A stretch of 31,851 bases of DNA from Akkermansiaceae bacterium UBA4589 (GTDB taxonomy: Bacteria; Verrucomicrobiota; Verrucomicrobiia; Verrucomicrobiales; Akkermansiaceae), in NCBI GenBank assembly GCA_002387565.1, contig DGJT01000059.1:1-31851 (forward strand), in the 5' to 3' direction. The position numbers were made by a program, and so were the translations under genes. The notes beneath the pieces were generated by a model that saw only the letters and a list, made by a program, of their open reading frames with translations, was not told the DNA's origin and did no database searches. Below are positions 1 through 7,873 of this stretch, piece after piece (the stretch's first letter is position 1; each line of letters begins with the position of its first letter).

Positions 1-139
1 GGTGCGGGATCGTAGGTTCAAATCAGCTAGTGAATAGCGTGGCTGATAAGAGTCAAGCTTACTTGTAAGCGCAGAGCCCCTTGCGGGTGATATACAGCCA
101 AGGTTTGGCTGTATTCATCAAATCCTACCCCCGTAACCA
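1..139 (+). tRNA. tRNA 3' part with ~100-bp insertion in T-loop (5' end outside window)
   Basis: Seen: a T-stem 5' strand GTAGG (12-16) and T-loop TTCAAAT (17-23) are followed by about 100 bp of unrelated sequence. Then come TCAAAT (118-123), T-stem 3' strand CCTAC (124-128), acceptor strand CCCCGTA (129-135) and A+CCA (136-139). Removing 100 bp between the two copies of TCAAATC (18-24 and 118-124) restores a perfect T-arm and acceptor 3' strand. The 3' end resembles bacterial initiator tRNA-fMet (CCCCGCAACCA type), but the preceding bases do not show the initiator CCC stem strand, so the isotype is open. The insert folds locally (GCTTA/TAAGC near 58-71; ACAGCCA/TGGCTGT at 94-112). A terminator follows directly, consistent with a real transcript end. 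Alternatives: a tRNA pseudogene, or an integration scar. Confidence 0.5.
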
Positions 140-147
140 ATTTATCA

Positions 148-182
148 AAGCCTAACTCATTGATTGAGTTGGGCTTTTTTTG
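148..182 (+). terminator. Rho-independent terminator after the tRNA
   Basis: A 12-bp stem (arms 148-159 and 165-176, one G-U pair) with a 5-nt loop is followed by a run of T. It ends the transcript carrying the interrupted tRNA. The rest of 183-273 is AT-rich, with no further gene seen. Confidence 0.9.
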
Positions 183-273
183 TTTTGAACTCACATTTTA
201 ATTATCAAAAACTAAGTTTAGATAATTAAAACTTGGAATATAAAAATTATGTTAGTAATAAATCTATGAAATT

Positions 274-1662
274 ATGAAAAAAATCTTATTTAGGCTCTTA
301 TTTTTAATCTTATTAAGTTTCAACATTTCTCAAGCTCATATAAACAAGGATCATGAAGATTTACGTCACTGGGAGATTGCTAGTGCTGATCCTGATCGTA
401 TTTTCCTTACTTTTTATGGCGATCCAGCCACTTCGCGCGCGGTAACTTGGAGAACAGGAGGTCGTAGCAAAAAGAAAGCTTATGCAGAAATTGCTGTCGC
501 TCAAGGCGGCCCCGGATTTATTAATAACATTACAAGTATTAAAGCTGACACAGAGACTATAGATCTCAATGATTCAAAACGAAACGAGCAAGGTCGAGTC
601 AATTATCATTCTGTTATTTTTGAAGATTTAAAGCCTGAAACTCTCTATGCTTACCGTGTGGGTGATGGGGACGAGCATTGGTCAGAGTGGATTCAGTTCC
701 GCACTGCTTCTAAAGAGTCTAAACCCTTTAAATTTGTTTATTTTGGTGATGCCCAAAATGAGGTTTTATCACACTGGTCACGTACGATTCGTATGGCTTA
801 CCAAACGGCACCTGATGCTAGTTTTGCCCTACATGCAGGTGATTTAATAAATCAAGCTCATGTTGACCAAGAATGGGCTGGCTGGTTTAAAGCTGGAGGG
901 TTTTTACATGCACAATGGAGTGGCATCCCTGTAGCAGGCAATCACGAATACTCAGGTAAGAGACACAAAGACTTAGTAGGACTTGCTATGCAATGGCGCC
1001 CACAATTCACTCTGCCTATTGTATCTGAACTCCCTGAAAAACTACATGAAACTGTTTATACTGTCGAATATCAAGGTATGCACATTATCATACTTAATTC
1101 TAATGAAGACCTCGATGAACAGACTCCCTATTTAGAAAAAGAGCTCAAGAAAAAAGGGTTCAACTGGAAAGTCGTCACCTACCACCATTCTATTTATGCA
1201 CCTAGAAGGGGCCTCAGAGATGAGATGCACGAGGAGTGGAGACCTCTGTTCGATAAGTATAATGTCGATTTAGTGTTACAAGGTCACGACCATGCTTACA
1301 TGCGTGGTCAGGTTCCTGTGCGCTCAGGAAGCGGGCATAAGAAAGATTCCTTTCAAACCATGTACGTGACCAGTGTCAGTGGGCCAAAGCAATACAAGGC
1401 AAGAGATGAGGAAATCGAAGAATACGAAGAATTTGGACACCAAGCCATTCGTCTTGGCGAGCAAACTCAGTTCTTTCAGGTGATTAGTGTAGATGGCAAC
1501 AAGATTACTTATGATGCCTACACTTCCACAGGTGAGCTTTATGATAGCGCAATAATCACCAAAGATTTTACAAGCGGTGAAAAGACAATCACGCAGAACA
1601 TTCCTGATATTGCAGAAAAAACCTTTGAAAACACTCCCGGAACAGAAAATAGCCATGAGTAA
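274..1662 (+). CDS. Secreted purple-acid-phosphatase-like metallophosphoesterase
   Basis: A 462-aa protein with an N-terminal signal peptide (Lys-Lys, hydrophobic core, likely cut after SQA at about residue 21), so probably periplasmic or outer-surface. Residues about 40-145 look like the fibronectin-type domain of purple acid phosphatases, ending in the typical LKPETLYAYRVGD stretch. The catalytic metallophosphatase domain follows with metal-ligand motifs in order: GDAQ (about 158), AGD (about 188), GNHE (about 223), a TYHHS histidine (about 305) and GHDH (about 337). The expected function is hydrolysis of phosphomonoesters at a two-metal centre; the physiological substrate cannot be read from sequence. 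The second motif lacks the usual Tyr of GDxxY, so classical purple-type Fe-Tyr charge transfer is uncertain. The ATG at 274 is chosen because the ATG at 265 runs into a stop. No Shine-Dalgarno is visible. A terminator-like hairpin follows, so the gene appears monocistronic. Confidence 0.85.
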   Translation: MKKILFRLLFLILLSFNISQAHINKDHEDLRHWEIASADPDRIFLTFYGDPATSRAVTWRTGGRSKKKAYAEIAVAQGGPGFINNITSIKADTETIDLNDSKRNEQGRVNYHSVIFEDLKPETLYAYRVGDGDEHWSEWIQFRTASKESKPFKFVYFGDAQNEVLSHWSRTIRMAYQTAPDASFALHAGDLINQAHVDQEWAGWFKAGGFLHAQWSGIPVAGNHEYSGKRHKDLVGLAMQWRPQFTLPIVSELPEKLHETVYTVEYQGMHIIILNSNEDLDEQTPYLEKELKKKGFNWKVVTYHHSIYAPRRGLRDEMHEEWRPLFDKYNVDLVLQGHDHAYMRGQVPVRSGSGHKKDSFQTMYVTSVSGPKQYKARDEEIEEYEEFGHQAIRLGEQTQFFQVISVDGNKITYDAYTSTGELYDSAIITKDFTSGEKTITQNIPDIAEKTFENTPGTENSHE

Positions 1663-1680
1663 CCTTTGAGCAAGGGAATA

Positions 1681-1731
1681 ACAAAATCAACCTTACCCCT
1701 AATTAGCCTAGCTAGTTAGGGGATTTTGTTT
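1681..1731 (+). terminator. Hairpin terminator after phosphatase gene
   Basis: CCCCTAA and TTAGGGG form an inverted repeat around an AT-rich loop, flanked by ACAAAATC and GATTTTGT that extend the stem. Only a short T-rich tail follows, so efficiency is uncertain. Confidence 0.6.
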
Positions 1732-1742
1732 TATAAACTGGC

Positions 1743-2759
1743 GTGAGCTTCCAAACACTAAAAAAGCTGCGTGTAGATATTATCTTGTGTACAGTATTTG
1801 CCTTACTCGCATTTGCGGCTAATGCTATATTTTCACGTCTCGCTTTAGCATCATCATCGACCTCTCTAACACCTAAAGCAGAAGAACCTATAGATGTTGT
1901 GAGCTTTATCACTATTAGGCTATTATCTGCAACTGTTGTGCTAACTATTATTGTGCTAGTCCTCGCTAAAAACAAAAAACAAGTTTCACTTTCAGCTATT
2001 GCAAAGCCTGCTATGGAATCTAAACCTTACAATAAAAGCAAAGGCAGCTGGTTGTCTGCCTTGATGCTATTTAGTTATGCTTTGTGTTTTTCATGGGCTT
2101 ATATATCTCTAGATACCGGAACTGGAGCCTTAGTCTCTATTGGTGCCTTACAATTAACTCTACTAACGATTAATTTAGTGACTGGGCACAGGCTCTATCG
2201 CTGTGAGTGGCTTGGTGGCACTATCGCATTTGCAGGATTCTTATATTTAACTATACCGAGTATCAATTTAAATACCGAGAACTCAAATAGTTTCGGGTTT
2301 TTACTCATGGTTTTGGCAGGTATGTCTTGGGCAGTTTACACCTATCAAGGCAAAAAATCTCAAGATCCTCTGCATGATACGGCGTATAATTTTATTCGTA
2401 CACTACCACTCGTCATCTTGCTTATCATTGTTTATTATAGTTACTCTTACTGGAATAACTCTCTTGTCTTTTCTCTACCCCTAACTGGTGTTTGGTTAGC
2501 TATTATTTCTGGAGCCATCACCTCTGCCTTAGGTTATGCTGCATGGTATCGAGCGTTGAGTTATTTATCTATTCCTCAAGCTGCTATTTTGCATTTATTA
2601 GTACCTAGTATAGCGGCTCTAGGCGGTGTAGTTTTTATTGGAGAGAGTATTTCGTTGCGCCTCATTATTTCTTCAATGATGATTCTAGGAGGTATTGCTC
2701 TTTCTATTATCGGTAGGCATCATTTATCACGTCACTTAAGGCATACAAATCAGAATTAA
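1743..2759 (+). CDS. DMT-superfamily (EamA) permease
   Basis: A 338-aa polytopic inner-membrane protein with about ten hydrophobic helices arranged as two EamA halves (about 10-165 and 180-325). The second half carries the characteristic SALGYAAWYRALSYLSIPQAAILHLLVPSIA-type run (split here: SALGYAAWYRAL, then PQAAILHLLVPS) and the final IGESIS-like turn. Family members export or import small metabolites such as amino acids or nucleoside derivatives; nothing here fixes the substrate. The first half has unusually long hydrophilic loops (about 35-50 and 75-100) compared with standard 290-300-aa relatives. The start is a GTG at 1743, with no ATG close by and no Shine-Dalgarno. It lies 37 nt upstream of mtnP on the same strand, so co-transcription is plausible. 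Confidence 0.85.
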   Translation: MSFQTLKKLRVDIILCTVFALLAFAANAIFSRLALASSSTSLTPKAEEPIDVVSFITIRLLSATVVLTIIVLVLAKNKKQVSLSAIAKPAMESKPYNKSKGSWLSALMLFSYALCFSWAYISLDTGTGALVSIGALQLTLLTINLVTGHRLYRCEWLGGTIAFAGFLYLTIPSINLNTENSNSFGFLLMVLAGMSWAVYTYQGKKSQDPLHDTAYNFIRTLPLVILLIIVYYSYSYWNNSLVFSLPLTGVWLAIISGAITSALGYAAWYRALSYLSIPQAAILHLLVPSIAALGGVVFIGESISLRLIISSMMILGGIALSIIGRHHLSRHLRHTNQN

Positions 2760-2796
2760 GGCTTTAATTTTAGGCTTAGCTGTTTATAAATAAGGC

Positions 2797-3666
2797 ATGC
2801 AAGTATCTGGTAGTCATATTGGAATTATTGGAGGCAGTGGACTTTATGAGTTTGAAGCTTTAGAAATTAATCAAACTTTAGATATTGAGACTCCTTTTGG
2901 CAAACCTTCGGCACCTTTGGTAGGAGGTACTTTAGCTGGGCGTCAGGTCTGGTTTCTCGCACGCCATGGCAAAGGTCATACTATTTTACCCACTGAGTTG
3001 AATCATAAGGCTAATATCTGGGCGTTAAAGTCTGTTGGGGTTGATTGGATTATTTCAGTGACAGCCGTTGGTAGTTTGCGTGATGATTATGCTCCAAGAG
3101 ACATGGTGATTCCTCATCAACTCATCGATCATACATCTAGACGTGAGCATGCCACATTTTTTGGCGGTGGGATTGTCGCACATCCTTCTTTAGCGCACCC
3201 TTATGCAGAAGACTTAAGACAAATTCTGATTAAAGCTTGTGAGCAAACCTCTACCACTCACCACGCACAAGGTATTTATATTAATATGGATGGCCCTGCT
3301 TTTTCCACGCAAGCCGAGAGTCAACTCTACCGTCAATGGGGCTGTGACATTATTGGTATGACTAATGCTACAGAAGCCAAATTAGCACGTGAAGCTGAAA
3401 TAGCTTTTGCCACCTTATCTATGGTTACTGATTACGATTGCTGGCACCCAGAGCATGATAATGTCGAAGTCGAAATGATTATTGGACACCTCATGGCTAA
3501 TGCCGCTAAGTCACAGGAACTTTTACAAGCTATTATTCCTATGATTCCTAGCGAGGCTGATTACCCTGAACATAAGAGTTTGGAATTTGCTATCATTACC
3601 GCCAAAGATATATGGCCTAAAACAACTGTTAAAAAATTAGAGCCTATTCTACGCAGATTTCTCTAA
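2797..3666 (+). CDS. mtnP: S-methyl-5'-thioadenosine phosphorylase
   Basis: A 289-aa cytosolic enzyme that phosphorolyses 5'-methylthioadenosine, a by-product of polyamine or homoserine-lactone synthesis, to adenine and 5-methylthioribose-1-phosphate (methionine salvage). Motifs: IGIIGGSGLY at the N-terminus (about 8-17, phosphate binding), a phosphate/ribose loop around RHGKGH (about 57), DGPAFST (about 168) and GMTNATEAKLAREAEI (about 187-202). The base-recognition segment TDYDCWH (about 211-217) matches MTAP rather than purine nucleoside phosphorylase, which lacks DYDCW. Length fits the family. No other methionine-salvage gene is adjacent. It lies between a permease and a helicase with short gaps (37 and 23 nt). 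Confidence 0.93.
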   Translation: MQVSGSHIGIIGGSGLYEFEALEINQTLDIETPFGKPSAPLVGGTLAGRQVWFLARHGKGHTILPTELNHKANIWALKSVGVDWIISVTAVGSLRDDYAPRDMVIPHQLIDHTSRREHATFFGGGIVAHPSLAHPYAEDLRQILIKACEQTSTTHHAQGIYINMDGPAFSTQAESQLYRQWGCDIIGMTNATEAKLAREAEIAFATLSMVTDYDCWHPEHDNVEVEMIIGHLMANAAKSQELLQAIIPMIPSEADYPEHKSLEFAIITAKDIWPKTTVKKLEPILRRFL

Positions 3667-3689
3667 GTTTTTGTCTATTTTTTTGCTCT

Positions 3690-5729
3690 ATGTCTCAAAC
3701 ACCTCAAACCTATACGTTAAATAGTAACACAGCCACGGCTCCTGCTATTGATTATGCCAGTGTGCTTAATCCTCAGCAATTAGAAGTCGTAACCTCTAAC
3801 CCTGGGCATGCGCTGGTTATTTCTGGGGCAGGTAGCGGTAAGACACATACGCTAACTCATCGTGTCGCCTACCTCATGGAGCAAGGCGTTGCGGCTCAGC
3901 AGATTTTATTACTGACCTTTACCAATAAGGCAGCCAAAGAAATGCTCAGCCGTGTGGAAGGTTTATTGGGTTATGATATTTCACCTTTGTGGGGTGGGAC
4001 TTTTCACTCTATTTGCCACCGATTACTACGTCGCCATGGCGAGCTCATTGGTCTGTCTCGTAATTTCACTATCCTAGATGGAGATGACCAAAAAAAACTC
4101 ATCAAAGACCTCATTAGCCAGCACCCTGAAGCAGCAATCATTAAAAAAGAGAGTTATTTCCCCTCTCCAAAAGTGCTTTTGAGTATGATTAACTTAAGCA
4201 CCAATCAGCAAGTTGAGTTTGATAGCTTGCTAGAGGATAATTACCCTCAATTTGAATCTTACCACGAACATCTCAAGGATATCTATCGTAATTACTTAAA
4301 CTATAAACAAGACCAACAAAACTTAGACTTTGATGACCTACTTCTTAAATGTATTGAACTATTTAATAAGCAGCCTGAGTTGCAACAACAGTATCAGCAA
4401 AGATTTAGATTTGTACTCATTGATGAGTACCAAGATACTAACCAATTACAAAGTGCTTGGATTAAAAGTATCGTAGGTGATGGGCAATCACTCATGGTGG
4501 TGGGTGATGATGCTCAATCTATTTATTCGTGGCGAGGGGCTGATATTGAACATATTCTTAATTTTGAGAAAAATTATAGCCAAGCCAAAACCTTTCGCAT
4601 CGAGCAAAACTACCGTAGCTCACCAGAAATACTCGCACTGGCTAATCATGTGATTAACCTTAACCCGTCTAATTTCAAAAAGAATTTAGAAGCCACTTGC
4701 ACAAGCATTAACCACCTACCTGAGGTGATTTCTCTAGCTCACCCGTCTCAACAAGCTCAGTTTGTTTTACAAAAAATACAGGATGCTACGACTAATGGTA
4801 CTGATTTATCCCAAATAGCTGTTTTATACCGCTCTCATCATCACAGCTTGGAAATCCAGCTCAATTTAGTCAAAGCCGATATACCATTTGTAATTACCTC
4901 TGGGATTCGATTTTTTGAACAGGCGCATGTCAAAGACGTACTTGCAGGCCTTAAACTCATGATAAATCCACGTGATGAGCTTAGCTTTAAACGCTTAGTT
5001 TCATTACTACCCGGCATTGGTGAGAAATCAGCTCAGAAACTCTGGCAAACATGGAAAACTAATATGCTACCTCTCTACCTAGGAGACTGGTCTCAACTCA
5101 ATCAACATTTTAAAAACTCGTTACTTAATTTCCCTGCACCTAAAAAATCGCAACAAATGTGGGAAGACTTATGCCACACATTAGATGAACTTATTCTGAG
5201 CACAGGTCTAGCCTCTCCTAGTCAGATGATTTTCAGTATGAGCGAAGGTTTTTATGCTGACTACCTCAATAATACATTTGATAACGCCTCACAACGCCAG
5301 CAAGACCTCACAGCATTAGGCAATTACGCAGAAAATGCTCAAGACACAGCAGAATGGCTATCCGAACTCTCATTACTCAGTGAACTCGATGATTCAAACA
5401 AAGCTCAGCAGACTAGTAATAGCTCTTTAGTGACTTTATCCAGTATTCACCAAGCCAAGGGGTTAGAATGGGAGCAAGTATTCTTAATTGGGCTTAACGA
5501 AGGGGCTTTCCCTAGTCGTCATATTGTTGAATCTGAATCACAGAACGCACTAGAGGAAGAGCGCAGATTATTCTATGTGGCCATCACACGAGCCAAAAAA
5601 TACCTACACCTCTGCTATTGCCAATATAACCCTAAAAACTACTCTGGAGACTTCAATCTAGAACCCTCACGATTTGTAGAAGAAATCAACCCTGATTTAA
5701 TACAAAATATTACTATCCAAAGCTACTAA
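3690..5729 (+). CDS. UvrD/PcrA/Rep-family superfamily 1A DNA helicase
   Basis: A 679-aa ATP-dependent 3'-5' DNA helicase of the kind used in repair and replication-fork rescue. SF1A motifs appear in order: Q-motif LNPQQLEVV (about 26), Walker A GAGSGKTHTL (about 46), Ia LTFTNKAAKEM (about 75), GTFHS (about 98), motif II LIDEYQDTN (about 244), III VVGDDAQSIYSWRGAD (about 270), IV NYRS (about 305), V SSIHQAKGLEW (about 585) and VI VAITRAKKYL (about 630). It is slightly shorter than E. coli UvrD (720 aa) and ends soon after motif VI, so the C-terminal RNA-polymerase-interaction (Tudor-like) tail seems absent. Assignment between UvrD, PcrA and Rep is not possible from motifs alone. It starts 23 nt after mtnP, without a Shine-Dalgarno. 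Confidence 0.93.
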   Translation: MSQTPQTYTLNSNTATAPAIDYASVLNPQQLEVVTSNPGHALVISGAGSGKTHTLTHRVAYLMEQGVAAQQILLLTFTNKAAKEMLSRVEGLLGYDISPLWGGTFHSICHRLLRRHGELIGLSRNFTILDGDDQKKLIKDLISQHPEAAIIKKESYFPSPKVLLSMINLSTNQQVEFDSLLEDNYPQFESYHEHLKDIYRNYLNYKQDQQNLDFDDLLLKCIELFNKQPELQQQYQQRFRFVLIDEYQDTNQLQSAWIKSIVGDGQSLMVVGDDAQSIYSWRGADIEHILNFEKNYSQAKTFRIEQNYRSSPEILALANHVINLNPSNFKKNLEATCTSINHLPEVISLAHPSQQAQFVLQKIQDATTNGTDLSQIAVLYRSHHHSLEIQLNLVKADIPFVITSGIRFFEQAHVKDVLAGLKLMINPRDELSFKRLVSLLPGIGEKSAQKLWQTWKTNMLPLYLGDWSQLNQHFKNSLLNFPAPKKSQQMWEDLCHTLDELILSTGLASPSQMIFSMSEGFYADYLNNTFDNASQRQQDLTALGNYAENAQDTAEWLSELSLLSELDDSNKAQQTSNSSLVTLSSIHQAKGLEWEQVFLIGLNEGAFPSRHIVESESQNALEEERRLFYVAITRAKKYLHLCYCQYNPKNYSGDFNLEPSRFVEEINPDLIQNITIQSY

Positions 5730-5748
5730 ATAGTGATTTAAGTAGCTT
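5720..5748 (+). terminator. Possible weak terminator overlapping helicase stop codon
   Basis: AAGCTACT (5720-5727) and AGTAGCTT (5741-5748) are perfect inverted arms around a 13-nt loop. The downstream sequence is AT-rich but has no clean T-run. The 5' arm includes the last codons of the helicase gene. Confidence 0.35.
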
Positions 5749-5764
5749 AATTAGTAAAATTAAC

Positions 5765-5793
5765 TTGCCTTTCATAACAAGCCTATTTAATAT
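5765..5793 (+). promoter_or_regulatory. Candidate promoter for pilin-like gene at 5821
   Basis: TTGCCT (5765-5770), a 17-bp spacer and TAATAT (5788-5793) resemble -35 and -10 hexamers. Predicted transcription would begin near 5800, about 20 nt before the ATG. Confidence 0.4.
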
Positions 5794-5820
5794 AAGAGAA
5801 TCTAAACTATTAATATTATT

Positions 5821-6315
5821 ATGAAATTAAACTATTCACATAAACCAGGTGTCACTCTTGTTGAGCTTATTATTGTTGTTGTAATCATTGGCGTGATTTC
5901 TAGTTTGGCTATCACTAAATTTACTCAAGGTGATTATATGAGTCAGGCTCGCGAAGCGCGATTAAACGATTACGCAAAAAAAATAGCAGCATCAGCGCGT
6001 GAGGCACGAGATATAGGCGGTCGCACTAACATAGGTTTAAATAGAATGACTACAGGAAATTGGTTTAATAACAGTGCTGAAATAGGAGCTTACATGACTT
6101 CTCTGGATGCAGATATCAAAGTTTATATCAGCTATCCAAATGCAGGAACCGGTAATGATGATCAGATATGGGATTTTACTACCTCAGATGAAGTGGTGGT
6201 TTTAAGAGATGAAGACATAAATAACGTATGGTTACAAGTGGATATCTATGGAGAATTGACTATTCATGGACCAAATAATTTTGCTAACACTTTGACTTCA
6301 ACTTTGATGGATTAA
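5821..6315 (+). CDS. Type IV prepilin-like protein (orphan), copy 1
   Basis: A 164-aa protein with a class III prepilin signal: a short basic leader ending in Gly10, then VTLVE with Glu at +5 and a hydrophobic helix of about 20 residues, expected to be cut and N-methylated by a prepilin peptidase. The following region (residues about 36-60) is an amphipathic helix continuing the pilin spine. The C-terminal about 100 residues form a small acidic, cysteine-free domain with no motif I recognise. It may be a minor pilin or pseudopilin of a type IV pilus or type II secretion system. No assembly ATPase, platform protein, secretin or peptidase is in this window, so it is encoded away from its machinery. 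It shares the SLAITKF-like end of its helix with the next gene. Confidence 0.8.
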   Translation: MKLNYSHKPGVTLVELIIVVVIIGVISSLAITKFTQGDYMSQAREARLNDYAKKIAASAREARDIGGRTNIGLNRMTTGNWFNNSAEIGAYMTSLDADIKVYISYPNAGTGNDDQIWDFTTSDEVVVLRDEDINNVWLQVDIYGELTIHGPNNFANTLTSTLMD

Positions 6316-6360
6316 ATAGAAACACATGCCTTATTTTGTAAAATACTACTAACTAAAGTT

Positions 6361-6369
6361 TGGTATAAT
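6361..6369 (+). promoter_or_regulatory. Extended -10 promoter for second pilin-like gene
   Basis: TGGTATAAT (6361-6369) is a perfect extended -10 element (TGn plus TATAAT). No good -35 sits 16-18 bp upstream, as is usual for extended -10 promoters. Predicted initiation at about 6376 gives a 20-25-nt leader before the ATG at 6399. Confidence 0.65.
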
Positions 6370-6398
6370 CAACAAATCTGCAAAATATTTAAATAACT

Positions 6399-6893
6399 AT
6401 GTATCAATTCAACTCCTCAAAAGGCATCACTCTAATAGAGTTAATTGTTGTTGTAGTTATCATTAGCGTTATTGCTAGTTTGGCTATCTCTAAAATATCT
6501 AACGCAAGTACTGGTAGTAAAATTGATGCGCTACACATCACAGCTAAAACTCTAGCGGCAGGTATAAGGCAAGCAGAAATAAATGGGGTCACTAGCCTTA
6601 ATGTGACTCGTAATGCTACTTATGGTAACTTTACAGACTCTGCAAGTGCTCAATACCTTACCACTTCTCTAGGTAATGATTTAGAACTTTGGGTTGAAGG
6701 CGCATCTGAGTCACCTGCTACACTAACTCTTGGCTCAGGTGGCGATGATTTTATTATCATTCATACAGACCTTGTAGATCACGATCAAGATATAGCAGGC
6801 AATCAAGTTTATTTAAAGTTTGACAGAAAAGGTAATTATATAGGTTCAGGTACCGTAGCTACTGGTTATAATACCACTTTTACTAAGGCATAA
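6399..6893 (+). CDS. Type IV prepilin-like protein (orphan), copy 2
   Basis: A 164-aa prepilin-like protein, the same length as its upstream neighbour. The class III leader ends in Gly9 followed by ITLIE (Glu at +5) and a Val/Ile-rich helix ending SLAISKI, nearly the same as the helix of the preceding gene. This suggests a tandem duplication followed by divergence of the C-terminal domains, which look unrelated by eye. The C-terminal half is rich in Gly, Ser, Thr and Asp (LGSGGDDFIII near 112-122) and has no cysteines. Its own extended -10 promoter lies just upstream and a strong terminator follows, so it can be transcribed independently. Likely inserted in or exported across the inner membrane by a type IV pilus/type II secretion apparatus encoded elsewhere. 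Confidence 0.8.
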   Translation: MYQFNSSKGITLIELIVVVVIISVIASLAISKISNASTGSKIDALHITAKTLAAGIRQAEINGVTSLNVTRNATYGNFTDSASAQYLTTSLGNDLELWVEGASESPATLTLGSGGDDFIIIHTDLVDHDQDIAGNQVYLKFDRKGNYIGSGTVATGYNTTFTKA

Positions 6894-6940
6894 ACATAAC
6901 GATAAGAGCCTTTTAAACTAAGTTTTTCTTACTTATTGAT

Positions 6941-6973
6941 AAACCACTATGTTTTTAACATAGTGGTTTTTTT
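6941..6973 (+). terminator. Strong Rho-independent terminator after pilin-like pair
   Basis: AAACCACTATG (6941-6951) pairs perfectly with CATAGTGGTTT (6959-6969) and is followed by a T-run. It separates the pilin-like genes from the suf operon. Confidence 0.92.
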
Positions 6974-7045
6974 ATTATAGACAATACAAGGTTGACTTGG
7001 CGTTATTTACTGCGTAGAAAACCCTTAACATTTTTCATACCCTAC

Positions 7046-7051
7046 TATACT
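7046..7051 (+). promoter_or_regulatory. Candidate -10 of the suf operon, implying a leaderless sufC mRNA
   Basis: TATACT ends 7 nt before the sufC ATG (7059), so initiation 6-8 nt downstream of the hexamer would coincide with the start codon. A weak -35 (TTAACA, 7025-7030) lies 15 bp upstream, shorter than ideal. No Shine-Dalgarno is present. Confidence 0.5.
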
Positions 7052-7058
7052 TTATATT

Positions 7059-7799
7059 ATGAGTTTAATTATTTCAGATCTTAGAGCATCCATTGACGGC
7101 ACAGAAATCCTCAAGGGCGTTAATTTAGAAATCCCTAAAGGCGAAGTACATGCCATCATGGGGCCTAACGGTTCAGGTAAATCCACCCTTTCAAAAATTA
7201 TTGCTGGTCATGAAGACTATGAAGTCACTAGCGGAGAAATTTTATTAGACGGAGTCAATATTCTCGATATGGAGGTAGATGAACGATCACGCGAAGGTGT
7301 TTTCCTTGCCTTCCAATACCCTATGGAGGTTCCTGGTGTGTCTAATGCCAACTTCCTTAGAGCTGCTAAAGCTGCACGCTTAGAAGAAGGCCAAGAAATT
7401 GATGCTGTCGCATTCTACAAAGATCTCTACGAAAAAATGGCGTTTCTCGATATGAAAAAAGAGTTTTCATCGCGCTCAGTTAATGAAGGTTTTTCAGGTG
7501 GTGAAAAGAAACGTAACGAAATCTTACAAATGTTGATGCTTGAGCCTAAATATGCTATACTTGATGAAACTGATTCAGGTTTAGATATTGATGCACTTAA
7601 AGTAGTGTCTAAGGGTATTAACGTAATGCGTACTACAGAGAGAGGTTTTCTTCTAATTACTCATTACCAACGCTTACTTAACTATGTGCAACCTAATGTG
7701 GTTCACATTATGGCAGATGGTCAGATTGTTAAGAGTGGTGATGCCTCACTTGCTCTTGAACTTGAAGAAAAAGGTTACGACGGAAATTTAGCAGGTTAA
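7059..7799 (+). CDS. sufC: Fe-S cluster assembly ATPase SufC
   Basis: A 246-aa cytosolic ABC-type ATPase that drives the SufBCD scaffold for iron-sulfur cluster assembly. Walker A GPNGSGKST (about 36-44), Q-loop FQYPMEVPGV (about 88), an ABC signature variant GFSGGEKKRNEILQM (about 147-161), Walker B AILDETDSGLDIDAL (about 169) and switch His in THYQRLL (about 203) are all in place. The ETDSGLD version of the D-loop and GEKKRNE are diagnostic of SufC among ABC ATPases. First gene of sufC-sufB-sufD, an order that differs from the E. coli sufABCDSE arrangement. A -10-like hexamer immediately upstream suggests a leaderless transcript. Confidence 0.97.
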   Translation: MSLIISDLRASIDGTEILKGVNLEIPKGEVHAIMGPNGSGKSTLSKIIAGHEDYEVTSGEILLDGVNILDMEVDERSREGVFLAFQYPMEVPGVSNANFLRAAKAARLEEGQEIDAVAFYKDLYEKMAFLDMKKEFSSRSVNEGFSGGEKKRNEILQMLMLEPKYAILDETDSGLDIDALKVVSKGINVMRTTERGFLLITHYQRLLNYVQPNVVHIMADGQIVKSGDASLALELEEKGYDGNLAG

Positions 7800-7873
7800 T
7801 AGCTTGTTATTAAACTAAGCTAGCACAACTCAACGCTTACTAATCAAGTAAGTTAACTACAATTACTCATTAT

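Noticed and set aside
25..117. Group I intron in the tRNA
   Set aside because: The insert is about 100 bp, too short for a group I core, no GACTAAA/AAGATATAGTC-like P7 words are seen, and the 3' boundary does not end in the expected G.
1..139. tmRNA 3' end, or permuted tmRNA
   Set aside because: The acceptor strand CCCCGTA lacks the U70 needed for the alanine G3-U70 identity of tmRNA. A terminator directly follows CCA, so a permuted two-piece arrangement does not fit.
5821..6893. Start of a type II secretion or pilus operon
   Set aside because: No assembly ATPase, platform, secretin or prepilin peptidase is encoded in the window, and a strong terminator follows the second gene.
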